From JADFQT01 sp965216025 (GTDB lineage: Bacteria > Chloroflexota > Dehalococcoidia > Lucifugimonadales > UBA3495): a stretch of 64,000 bases of DNA. Shown here in pieces: positions 36,450 to 43,969 of the stretch. The translations under genes were made by a program, and so were the position numbers. Under the pieces are notes generated by a model. That model searched no databases, was not told the DNA's origin, and saw only the letters and a list, made by a program, of their open reading frames with translations. Every line of letters starts with the position of its first letter. Positions within the stretch are counted from its first letter, which is position 1. The stretch spans positions 744,001 through 808,000 of the forward strand of contig CBDCEX010000017.1 of the NCBI GenBank assembly GCA_965216025.1. Direction: 5' to 3'.

Positions 36450-36897
36450 ATCCCTTAGCCATCGCCGCGTCCATGGTGTTGTTGGCCGAGGGATTGTCGA
36501 ACACGATGGTCTTATAGGCGTCCAGGGCGCCGATGTCGTCGGCCGGGCTTGAACCCCCATCGACGACCCCTGGCTGAATTACAGCGTCGCCGATGGAAGC
36601 GTTGTTTCCGTTAGCATAGACGTGGTTATTGCTTAATGCGAAAAAGTCTGTGCCATCGGTGACCCGGGCCCCGATGGTTCCGGCAGTAATACTTGGGTGA
36701 CCTGTTGAGACGCCGATGGGTACGGGCCTATCACACCTACTCGTCGGGAGAGGGCAAGCCCGGGCGACGATCATGCCGGTTACTTCGGTCTCCACGTCAA
36801 CGCCATCCAGCTTCTTGGGAACCTTGTGTTCCTCGTCTTCCTTCTTCAGAGTGAAAACCTTGATCACTCGTTTACGGTTAGGTTTCACCGCCAGTCC
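36450..36897 (-). pseudogene. Secreted trypsin-like protease, N-terminal piece
   Basis: Open from the ISAs1 boundary: GLAVKPNRKRVIKVFTLKKE, then VPIGVSTGHPSITAGTIGAR, FFALSNNHVYAN (catalytic His) and DAAMAKG (region of the catalytic Asp). The true start and any signal peptide are missing because an ISAs1 copy replaces the upstream DNA. The other pieces of the protein follow on the minus strand at 35012-35164, 30293-33381 and 28580-29370. Confidence 0.82.
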
Positions 36898-38170
36898 CAG
36901 GGCCTTTTCATTTTCTCAAAATAGTATAAAATTATTACCAGTTTAAGCGGGAGGGAAGGATGATGACTTTGAGAGAAACGCTGGATTTGGTGCCTGACTT
37001 CCGGAGTAGCCAAGGGCGACGCCACTCTTTGGGGGCGATCCTGGCCTTGGCCACCTGTGCCATGCTGTGCGGCGCCCGCAGCTTATACGCCATAGCTCAA
37101 TGGGGGCGGGACCAAGGGGGTGCTACGGCGCAGCTTTTGGGGTTCAGCCAGGAGAAGACACCCTGCGTGGCCACCCTCCACCGGGTGTTCAAGGGCCTGG
37201 ACGTGGCGGCCTTTGAGGCAGAAGTCGGCAACTGGCTGGCAAATAGCGGGGTAGAGGCGGATGACCCCCTGTCCCTGGACGGGAAAACCTTGCGAGGGGT
37301 CCACGGCCAAGAGATACCCGGGGTCCATCTGGTGTCGGCCTACGCTAGCCGCGCTGGGGCAGTGCTGGCGCAGGTAGCTGCGCCGGGCAAAGGGGAAGAA
37401 TTGGCGGCGGTCAAAGAAGTATTGGGCCAGGTACCCCTGAAGGGTCGGGTAGTAGTGGCTGATGCCTTACTGACCCAACGGAAAGTCTGTGAGCAGATTG
37501 TGGCAGGCGGCGGAGAGTATCTGCTGCCAGTTAAAGAGAATCAGCCCACCTTGCGCCGAGACCTGGAGGTGGCTTTTTCCCCTGCTAGGAACTGAGAGGG
37601 CTGGTGGGCCAACCGTACCTCCCTGGCTGGCAGCGGAGTGGCGAGCACGCGGGGCCAAGCTGACGGTCTGGGCCGATGCTCCAGTAAAGCGGCGTCATGG
37701 GCGGCTGGAGCGGCGAGAGTTGTGGGCCTTGGCCGACCCAGAGCTAAATGGCTACGTGGGCAGCGCTGGGACGGTCGGGGAAGCGTGGCCGCATCTGCAA
37801 CAGGTGTGTCGGCTAGAGCGCCAGCGGGTCGTGAAGGGCAAGAAACAGGTGGCTGTGAGCTATGCAATTAGCAGTCTCCCAGCCACTGATGCCGATGCGA
37901 GGCGATTGTTGAGCCTTTCCCGTGGGCACTGGGGCATCGAGAACCGCCTCCACTGGGTACGGGATGTGACCTTCGACGAGGACCGCTCTCAGGTGCGCAC
38001 TGGGGCCGCCCCACAGGTTCTGGCGGGCCTGCGGAACCTGGTCATCAGCTTGGTACGTCGGGCTGGGCATTCCAACGTAGCCGCTGCCCTACGCCGCCAC
38101 AATGCCCATCTCAGCGAAGCTTTCGACATGATGGGCTTTACCTACCAGGCAGGAGAATGAAAAGGCCCTG
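36898..38170 (+). mobile_element. ISAs1-family insertion sequence, copy 3
   Basis: 1273 bp with the same 15-bp ends as copy 2. The flanks differ (ccgccagtcc left, ctcaaatagg right), so there is no target duplication. The element probably marks a deletion or recombination junction that removed the protease N-terminus. Confidence 0.93.
36960..38160 (+). CDS. ISAs1-family transposase, copy 3, two frames
   Basis: The two encoded frames (36960-37595 and 37489-38160) match copy 2 throughout, including the required +1 shift in the ctttttcccc tract (37573-37582). Catalytic motifs as in copy 2. Confidence 0.85.
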
Positions 38171-38278
38171 CTCAAATAGGCAACGATTGTTGACAAAAAG
38201 TTTGACTAAAGTTAAACTAAGGTATTACCATGAGGGGGCACACTTAAGGTTTCGTCCGAAGGATACTCCCCCTCTTTT

Positions 38279-38794
38279 TTATTGCCCCCTCTCAGACAGC
38301 TTCTGACTTAGCCCATCGAGATAGTCGATATAATCCGCTCTAAATCTCCGCAGCAACGCGGAGTATTTTTTTCTATTTGGTATGAGTATTCGGCCAAGTT
38401 TCCCCTGCTGCACAAGATATTCGACGAGGCAATGAAAATCACCATCACCTGAGGCAACGATGGCCTTGTCATAGTTCGGGTACTCAACCATCGTGTGCAG
38501 CACCAACTCAGCATCCACCTCCCCCTTTGTGTATCCCCCGCCCTCTTTATCAACGCTAGAGAGAGTCGGCTTGAAAATCACGACATACCCCGCTTGATGC
38601 AAGTAGGTATACAGCGCCTCATTCCCCGCGACGTACCCAATAAACAGATACGCCTTGCTAACGTTGTACTTGTCTTTGAGATAGACTCGGAACCTCCCGA
38701 AGTCCAGCTTCCACCCACAGCCAAGAATTCCGAGGTTCAAGTTCTGGCTGTCGATAAATGCGTAGATTGTGTCCCCATTGGTTACTCTAGCCAT
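38279..38794 (-). CDS. NYN/LabA-DUF88 domain protein (putative RNase)
   Basis: 171 aa. The NYN (PIN-like) fold is indicated by the acidic positions in YAFIDSQNLNLGI, KGEVDAELVLHTMVEY and KAIVASGDGDFHCLVEYLVQQG, with a final LIPNRKKYSALLRRF. Such proteins are metal-dependent ribonucleases or LabA-type regulators. Its DNA is visibly more AT-rich than its neighbours, which hints at acquisition from elsewhere. Upstream on + (38232-38279) a gaggggg/ccccctc stem followed by tttttt could be a terminator. Confidence 0.82.
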   Translation of the reverse strand: MARVTNGDTIYAFIDSQNLNLGILGCGWKLDFGRFRVYLKDKYNVSKAYLFIGYVAGNEALYTYLHQAGYVVIFKPTLSSVDKEGGGYTKGEVDAELVLHTMVEYPNYDKAIVASGDGDFHCLVEYLVQQGKLGRILIPNRKKYSALLRRFRADYIDYLDGLSQKLSERGQ

Positions 38795-38844
38795 AGATGT
38801 TTTTTACCATGGCCACCTCATACGTCAACGCCTACCGCCAGGGC

Positions 38845-39993
38845 CTAAGTCCGGCCGGAAAGGGCAAGCCGTTGCGGGTTGCAGGTTTCTATCGAGAGCA
38901 AGGTTTGGCCTTCGGTAATCAAATCGGCGGTGGCCTTGCCCATGGCCGGGCTCAGTAAAATACCTTTTTTGCCGGCGCCGGTAGTGAGGTAGACATTGTC
39001 CCAACTGGGCGCTGGGCCAATTATCGGCAGCCAGTCCGGTGTCACCGGCCGTAGGCAGGCCGTCTGCAAGGCCAGCTGGGCCTCGGCCAGCTGGGCCTCG
39101 GCCAGCTGGGGCATCAGGGTAACCACGCCCCGCATAATCGACTGGCGCGCCGATTCGCTGAGATCCTTGTCAAATCCCTTCCACTCCTCCGTGGTGCCGC
39201 ACCAGACCAGGCCGTCGGGTTTAGGGTGGAGCGAGCCACCGCCTCCGGAGAAATCCTGGATTAAGGGCTTGCCCGGCACCTCCAGGCGTAGAATCTCTCC
39301 CTTGAGCGGGTCCACTGGCAGGGAGATGTTCAGCCAGCCCTCGGCCTCCCGAGACCAGGGACCGGCCGCCAGCACCACTTGACCGCAGCCCAGCTCCTGG
39401 TTCTCCAGAAAGACGCTGGTTACCTTGCCGCCGGTTGTCTTCAGTCCCTGCGCTGTGCCGGAGATGAATTGGGCGCCCCTCGCCTCGGCGGCCTTGGCCA
39501 GGGCCAGGGTGTATTTGTAGCTATCCAGCGCTGCGTTGCCCCGGGCAAAGAGCCCCTTGATGGCGGCGGGAGAGATGCGCGGCTCCAGCTCCAGCAGGTC
39601 CTGTCGCTCCAGCCAATGGGCGGAAAATCCGTCCTCCTGGGCGGCGTTGAAGAGACGTAGCGACTCCTCCATCTCCGGCAGATCGGAATCCTGGAAGGCC
39701 ACCTTGACCAGGTCGATTACCCGCCCTTGGTAATCGATGCCGGTAGAGTCCGGGAGCTCGGACCAGAGTTGGCGATGCATCCGAAAAGATTCGATGGCCA
39801 AGGGCCCCAGGAGACCCGGTATGTTGGTGCCCTCCAGCGGATTCAACCCCCCGGCGGAGAAACCGGAGGTCTGGGTGGCTATCCCCTCTCTCTCGATGAC
39901 CGTGGCCTTGACGCCGGCCAGGGAGAGATAGCAGGCAACGGAGCAGCCGGCGGCCCCACCGCCGACGATGACCACATCAGTATTCTCAGCCAC
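38845..39993 (-). CDS. DAO-family FAD oxidoreductase (ThiO/glycine oxidase-like)
   Basis: 382 aa from GTG 39993 (AAGGA upstream). N-terminal FAD motif DVVIVGGGAAGCSVACYLSL; SGFSAGGLNP, a DAO-type substrate loop; GQVVLAAGPWSREAEGWL; C-terminal TACLRPVTPDWLPIIGPAPS and the final FAD contact YLTTGAGKKGILLSPAMGK. Members oxidise glycine, D-amino acids or sarcosine. A 15-bp tandem duplication (39071-39110) adds one extra LAEAQ repeat to a surface region without breaking the frame. Confidence 0.86.
   Translation of the reverse strand: MAENTDVVIVGGGAAGCSVACYLSLAGVKATVIEREGIATQTSGFSAGGLNPLEGTNIPGLLGPLAIESFRMHRQLWSELPDSTGIDYQGRVIDLVKVAFQDSDLPEMEESLRLFNAAQEDGFSAHWLERQDLLELEPRISPAAIKGLFARGNAALDSYKYTLALAKAAEARGAQFISGTAQGLKTTGGKVTSVFLENQELGCGQVVLAAGPWSREAEGWLNISLPVDPLKGEILRLEVPGKPLIQDFSGGGGSLHPKPDGLVWCGTTEEWKGFDKDLSESARQSIMRGVVTLMPQLAEAQLAEAQLALQTACLRPVTPDWLPIIGPAPSWDNVYLTTGAGKKGILLSPAMGKATADLITEGQTLLSIETCNPQRLALSGRT
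39071..39110. repeat. 15-bp tandem repeat, 2.7 copies, in frame
   Basis: The unit gccagctgggcctcg is perfectly repeated at 39071-39085 and 39086-39100, plus ten bases of a third copy. It encodes the PQLAEAQLAEAQLA stretch of the FAD oxidoreductase. Confidence 0.95.
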
Positions 39994-40078
39994 AAGGTCC
40001 TTCTTAGGGAGTGTTAAAAAGTTGGTTTTCCCCTGGCGAAAGGGGGACCAAGCCCGCCTAGGAGAAGTAATCGTTCAT

Positions 40079-40150
40079 GGTTCGACAGGTTCACCACGAA
40101 CGGATAAAGGCCATCGCCCGTTCGTCCTGAGCTTGTCGAAGGACGGTCTA
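40079..40150. repeat. Interspersed 'cgttcgtcctgagc' repeat
   Basis: The inverted halves are tggttcgacaggttcaccac and cgttcgtcctgagcttgtcg (with gaacg/cgttc pairing). It is a small non-coding repeat of the type dispersed in environmental genomes, between the FAD oxidoreductase and the fmdB-type gene. Confidence 0.55.
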
Positions 40151-40256
40151 CGGGGGGAATCTGAAATAATTTCTTGTCCCTATTCGGGGGTCGGGGCTTT
40201 ACTGGCGAAGATAGCAGACGGGCGGTAGAATATGTACAGCTTGTCGGGAGGTATCC

Positions 40257-40517
40257 ATGCCAATCTACGAATACTATTGCGCCAGCTGTAAGCGGGAGTT
40301 TGAGGTCCTGCGACCCGCTTCCCAGTCCCAGGAGTCGGCTCCGTGCAAAACTTGCGGAGAGCCCGCGCAACGCCAGCTTTCCACCTTTTCTTTCAAGTCC
40401 AATACCTTCACCGCTCCCAAGTTGAAACCCGCGACTAAGCCGATGCGCTCCTACGACCTGGATAACTCGGCTGAAACACCGGCTGAACCCGCTGCCGAAC
40501 CCAATTCCGAAGCGTAG
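40257..40517 (+). CDS. FmdB-type zinc-ribbon protein
   Basis: 86 aa; GGGAGG before the ATG. The N-terminus MPIYEYYCASCKREFEVLR with CxxC and the second pair CKTCG form the FmdB/CxxC_CXXC_SSSS zinc ribbon. The tail is low-complexity and Ala/Glu/Pro-rich. FmdB proteins are often near amidase genes as presumed regulators; the only amidase here is 12 kb away and broken. Confidence 0.88.
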   Translation: MPIYEYYCASCKREFEVLRPASQSQESAPCKTCGEPAQRQLSTFSFKSNTFTAPKLKPATKPMRSYDLDNSAETPAEPAAEPNSEA

Positions 40518-40524
40518 CGGTTGC

Positions 40525-40869
40525 CTACCCCTGAGGCTCCGGGGCCGCCGCGCGGGCCTGATTGCAGGGGATGCAGGTACAGATGGAGCGGAGAAACTTG
40601 AAGGTGTAAATGCCGGTATAGTGGGTGTCGCTCCAGAGGAACTGGAGGGCGTAGCTGCCCACTTGCATCTGGTCCACGGCCTTCACGTCCTGGGCAACCT
40701 GGTCCGGGTCCAAGCGCGGTCGGCCAGTCATTTCCTCCACACAGTTGGCACACTGGCAGCGGAGTCGCAGCATGCGATGAGGAAAGATACTCCGGTGACC
40801 GTCGTCCCACAGGATAATTACCTGCTCTCCGGAAATATCCACTTCTTTGGGCCTGATATCTTCCTGCAC
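40525..40869 (-). CDS. DUF971 domain protein
   Basis: 114 aa from GTG 40869. DUF971 (the small N-terminal domain also found in gamma-butyrobetaine hydroxylases) is shown by IRPKEVDISGEQVIILWDDG, RMLRLRCQCANCVEEMTGR, LQFLWSDTHYTGIYTFKFLR. The cysteines in CQCANC and the His in SDTHYTG form a probable metal site. It converges on the FmdB gene with 7 bp between stops. Confidence 0.87.
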   Translation of the reverse strand: MQEDIRPKEVDISGEQVIILWDDGHRSIFPHRMLRLRCQCANCVEEMTGRPRLDPDQVAQDVKAVDQMQVGSYALQFLWSDTHYTGIYTFKFLRSICTCIPCNQARAAAPEPQG

Positions 40870-40903
40870 TGCTCTCCCTGGGGCGTACTGGCGGCCGTGG
40901 GGC

Positions 40904-42592
40904 CTAATTCGGCGCCTGAACCTCCGCCAGCCGGGCCGGCCGGGGCATCTCGTCCGGATCGATTGGGATTTCTATGATGCTGGGGCCTTCGGCCTTGAGC
41001 GCCGCCAGGAACACATCCCCAATGTCTGCCGGATTTTCCACGTAGAAACCGTTGCCGCCAAACAGCTCGGCGTACTTGTCATAACGAGGATTTACCGTGT
41101 CCGCTCCCACATACCGCTCATTGAAAGCGTAGCGCTGGTAGGCTTTCTCCGAGCCCCAGCAGTTGTTATTGAGCACCACCGAGATGCATTTGAGGCCGTA
41201 GCGAACCGCGGTTTCAAATTCCTGGGCGTTAAAAAGGAAGCCCCCGTCTCCATTAAAGTTCACCACGGTCCGGTCCGGCGCGGCGAAGCTGGCGCCCAGA
41301 GACTCGGGAAAGCTGAAGCCCAGGCCTCCCAGGTCTTGGGGCATGATCAAGCTGCGTGGCTGGGCGAAATCCAGCCGGTCCTGGCCGAAATTAGGCGCCA
41401 GCCCGGCGTCCAGGCAGATGATTGCATCCCGGGGCATTACCTTTCGCAGCTCCGCGTAAACTCGTTGCGGCTTCATGGGCAGGCTGGACAGCCTCTCTTC
41501 CGCCGCCAGCCGCTCCGCCCGCCGCGCCTTCCAATCGGCTATTTCCGCCACCCACTCCTGATTCGGCCTCGGCTCCGTCTCCCGCACCTTGGCAATCAGG
41601 TCCTCCAATACAGCCCGGGCGTCCCCCTCTATGCCGACCGAAACCGGATAGTGGCGGCCAATCTCCCTTGGTTCGATGTCTATCTGAACGATGGAGGCGT
41701 CGGCCGGGATGAAACGGTGGTCGAAGAAGGTTGTTGACTGGCCCAGCCCGGTGCCGGCGGCCAGGATGACGTCCGCCCTCCGGATGGCTTCAATCCCCTC
41801 TTCGGAACCCAAACGCCCCAGGTGCCCCAGGAACTTGGGGTGTCCGCTGGGCACGGCGTCGGCTCTGCCGTAGGTCGTAACAATAGCCGCTCCCAGGGCG
41901 TCCGCCAGCTGGGTCACCTCTTCGGAGGCCATACTGAACTGAATCCCGCCGCCGGCTATTATCACTGGCCGCTGGGCCGCAAGCAGGACACGAGCTGCCT
42001 TGTCCACCAGGTTGCGGTCCCCTCGGGAGCGGGTCTGTCCGGTGCGGTAGGCCTCCGGCGGCAGCAGGTCCAGCTCCAGGTCGCTGCCCGGCATCAGGTC
42101 GCGGGGAATGTCTAGGAGCACCGGACCCATTTGTCCGGAGGTGGCCACCCGGAAGGCCTGCCGCAGGGCATCCGGCAGTCGCTCTACCTTATTAATAGTG
42201 AAGCTGGCCTTGGTGATCGGTCGAAACAGGGACACCTGATCAAATTCCTGGGTGGAGTCCCGATACTGGTGATCCCGCGAGGCGGAGGGAGCCAGAACCA
42301 CCACCGGCGAGTGGGCTACGTAAGCGGCGGCGATGCCGTAGGTAAGGTTCAATACGCCTGGTCCGTTGGTCACCAGGCATACCGAAGGGGCTCCAGAGAT
42401 GCGGCTGAAGCCGTCGGCCATCAGCGCGGCGCCCTGCTCGTGCCGGACGCCGACAAATTCTATGTCCTCTCGGTCGTACAAGGGGTCCAGGATGTCCAAG
42501 AAGGAGGAGCCGACGATGCCAAATATGCGGGTAACACCTTCTTGACGAAGCATTTCTATCACCGCTTCGCCGGCTTTCATGGATTGGGGCAC
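40904..42592 (-). CDS. Thiamine-diphosphate enzyme, acetolactate-synthase / Xsc-like
   Basis: About 562 aa. The GTG at 42592 is preferred because GGGAGG lies 8 nt upstream; ATG at 42598 or 42580 are alternatives. The N-terminal ThDP domain contains the catalytic Glu in VRHEQGAALMADGFSR. The middle domain reads VIIAGGGIQFSMAS and ADVILAAGTGLGQS. The ThDP/Mg site is FNGDGGFLFNAQEFETAVRY ... VVLNNNCWGSEKA. The W-G-x-E-K motif resembles sulfoacetaldehyde acetyltransferase and benzoylformate/oxalyl-CoA decarboxylase relatives, so the substrate is uncertain. It is divergent from a FadR-type regulator whose operator lies between them. Confidence 0.85.
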   Translation of the reverse strand: MPQSMKAGEAVIEMLRQEGVTRIFGIVGSSFLDILDPLYDREDIEFVGVRHEQGAALMADGFSRISGAPSVCLVTNGPGVLNLTYGIAAAYVAHSPVVVLAPSASRDHQYRDSTQEFDQVSLFRPITKASFTINKVERLPDALRQAFRVATSGQMGPVLLDIPRDLMPGSDLELDLLPPEAYRTGQTRSRGDRNLVDKAARVLLAAQRPVIIAGGGIQFSMASEEVTQLADALGAAIVTTYGRADAVPSGHPKFLGHLGRLGSEEGIEAIRRADVILAAGTGLGQSTTFFDHRFIPADASIVQIDIEPREIGRHYPVSVGIEGDARAVLEDLIAKVRETEPRPNQEWVAEIADWKARRAERLAAEERLSSLPMKPQRVYAELRKVMPRDAIICLDAGLAPNFGQDRLDFAQPRSLIMPQDLGGLGFSFPESLGASFAAPDRTVVNFNGDGGFLFNAQEFETAVRYGLKCISVVLNNNCWGSEKAYQRYAFNERYVGADTVNPRYDKYAELFGGNGFYVENPADIGDVFLAALKAEGPSIIEIPIDPDEMPRPARLAEVQAPN

Positions 42593-42759
42593 GGGCATCA
42601 CCTCCCGGGACAAACTAACCGGATAAATTAAGGGATCAACCTAGCGGTGGAGAGGAACTGGGTGTCCTAGCTGCCGGACCGCAGTTTAACATATTTGACA
42701 CGAAGGGAAAGGTCCGGAGAATAATGCGGGAATCGTTTGGGCTGCACCGGTGGCATATA

Positions 42760-42925
42760 GGGTCTTTCGTTTGCCATTGCGAGGGCCGCAGGCCCGAAAC
42801 AATCTCATACGGGTAAGGAGGAATTACTTGGCGGAGTTTATCCTGAGCGGAGCCGAAGGGCTGCTCTGTAAATAGCCCGTCATCGCCCTTCGAGAGCCTC
42901 AGGACGAAGGTCAGTCACTTGCCTT
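42760..42925. repeat. Dispersed non-coding repeat, copy 1
   Basis: Shares blocks gtctttcg, gagggccgYaggcccgaa, caatctcatRc, gctgctctgtaaatagcccg and cgcccttcgaRagcctcagg with 47563-47695. It lies in the divergent spacer between the TPP enzyme and the regulator. Confidence 0.8.
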
Positions 42926-42985
42926 GTCGGCAAGGCATAGTCGAGAGACCAAAATGCGATTGGCTTGCCGGGGCAAACTTTTGTC

Positions 42986-43013
42986 TTGACAGGAAATACT
43001 CCAGTCGTATAAT
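42986..43013 (+). promoter_or_regulatory. Sigma-70-type promoter of the FadR/GntR gene
   Basis: Perfect -35 TTGACA (42986-42991) and perfect -10 TATAAT (43008-43013) with 16-bp spacing, 52 bp before the ATG of the regulator. Confidence 0.85.
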
Positions 43014-43030
43014 AGTCGCGGATACCAAAT

Positions 43031-43041
43031 TGGTCAGACCA
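43031..43041. promoter_or_regulatory. Putative FadR-subfamily operator
   Basis: Perfect palindrome TGGTCAGACCA, matching the TGGTnnnACCA core bound by FadR/PdhR-type GntR proteins. It lies 18 bp downstream of the -10, about where transcription begins, so binding would block the promoter (autorepression) and could affect the divergent TPP-enzyme gene. Confidence 0.7.
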
Positions 43042-43065
43042 CATTGCCCAGGCCGAATCTCGAGT

Positions 43066-43875
43066 ATGCAAGAACAGCTGCACAGCATCAAGCGGCGGCG
43101 GATACCCGAGGACATCGTCCAGCAGTTCCATTCCATGATTCGCCAGGGTACGCTAAGTCACGGCGACCGCTTGGCCTCCGAGCGAGATCTGGCGACGCAG
43201 TTCCAGGTTAGCCGCAGCTCGGTCCGGGAAGCGATTCGCTCCCTAGAGCTTCAAGGGCTGGTCATCAGCAAAAGAGGCTCCGGCACCTTTATCAGCACCG
43301 AGAACGCCGACTCCGTGCTGGCGCTGATGGCCGCCAGCCTAAACACTGGTGGAGAAGCCCTACGGGACATCTTTGAGATGCGGCGGGTACTGGAACCGGC
43401 CATCGCCGCCCTGGCCGCGGAGAGAGCCACCGATGAAAATGTGGAGCAGATGTCGGCGATTTTAGAGGAGCAGCAGCGGCAGATCGACTCCGGAGAGACC
43501 GGAGTGGAGGCGGACACCGCCTTTCACTTCGCGCTGGCCGCGGCCACCCATAATTCGGCGTTGAACAAAGTCGTCAGCGCCGTGGAGGATATCTTGCAGC
43601 GCTCCCGAGATCAGTCCCTGCAAGAGCCGGGGCGGCCCCAGCGTTCCCTGGCATCTCACCGACAAATCCTGCAAATGATACGGAACCGGGATAGCGCCGG
43701 AGCCCAGCAGGCCATGAGTCACCACCTGGAAGTCGTGGAACCGTCTCGGCTGGCGACACAGCCGGTCCCCGGATTGGCTTCGTCAGATCTCCCAGTCCCG
43801 GCGGGGGAAATCCCCCTCAGTCCCCCTTTGCAAAGGGGGATGCACCCGGTCCCCCTTTCTGAAAGGGGGATATAG
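43066..43875 (+). CDS. FadR-subfamily GntR transcriptional regulator
   Basis: 269 aa from ATG 43066. The N-terminal winged HTH is IPEDIVQQFHSMIRQGTLSH, then GDRLASERDLATQFQVSRSS, VREAIRSLELQGLVISKRGS and GTFI. The FCD effector domain has metal-ligand-type residues in DIFEMRRVLEPAIAALAAE, DTAFHFALAAATHN and SLASHRQILQMI with ...MSHHLEVVE. FCD proteins typically sense carboxylates such as lactate, pyruvate or glycolate. The last ~25 residues (EIPLSPPLQRGMHPVPLSER) are encoded by a palindromic repeat and are not part of the domain. It precedes the oxidoreductase operon by 94 bp on the same strand. Confidence 0.9.
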   Translation: MQEQLHSIKRRRIPEDIVQQFHSMIRQGTLSHGDRLASERDLATQFQVSRSSVREAIRSLELQGLVISKRGSGTFISTENADSVLALMAASLNTGGEALRDIFEMRRVLEPAIAALAAERATDENVEQMSAILEEQQRQIDSGETGVEADTAFHFALAAATHNSALNKVVSAVEDILQRSRDQSLQEPGRPQRSLASHRQILQMIRNRDSAGAQQAMSHHLEVVEPSRLATQPVPGLASSDLPVPAGEIPLSPPLQRGMHPVPLSERGI

Positions 43876-43883
43876 GGGGATTT
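43808..43883. repeat. Palindromic repeat overlapping the regulator's 3' end
   Basis: Runs from aaatccccctcagtccccct to agggggatatagggggattt with internal aaagggggat units; related to 47447-47493 and 53286-53332. Following bases (gatctcccaag...tttcgtc) are also shared with the 53.3 kb copy. Confidence 0.85.
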
Positions 43884-43969
43884 AGATCTCCCAAGTTGAG
43901 TAGTTTCGTCAAGGATCAGTCAACCAGGTCACCAAATACCCGTTAAAATACCAAGCAGGAGGAACCGCA

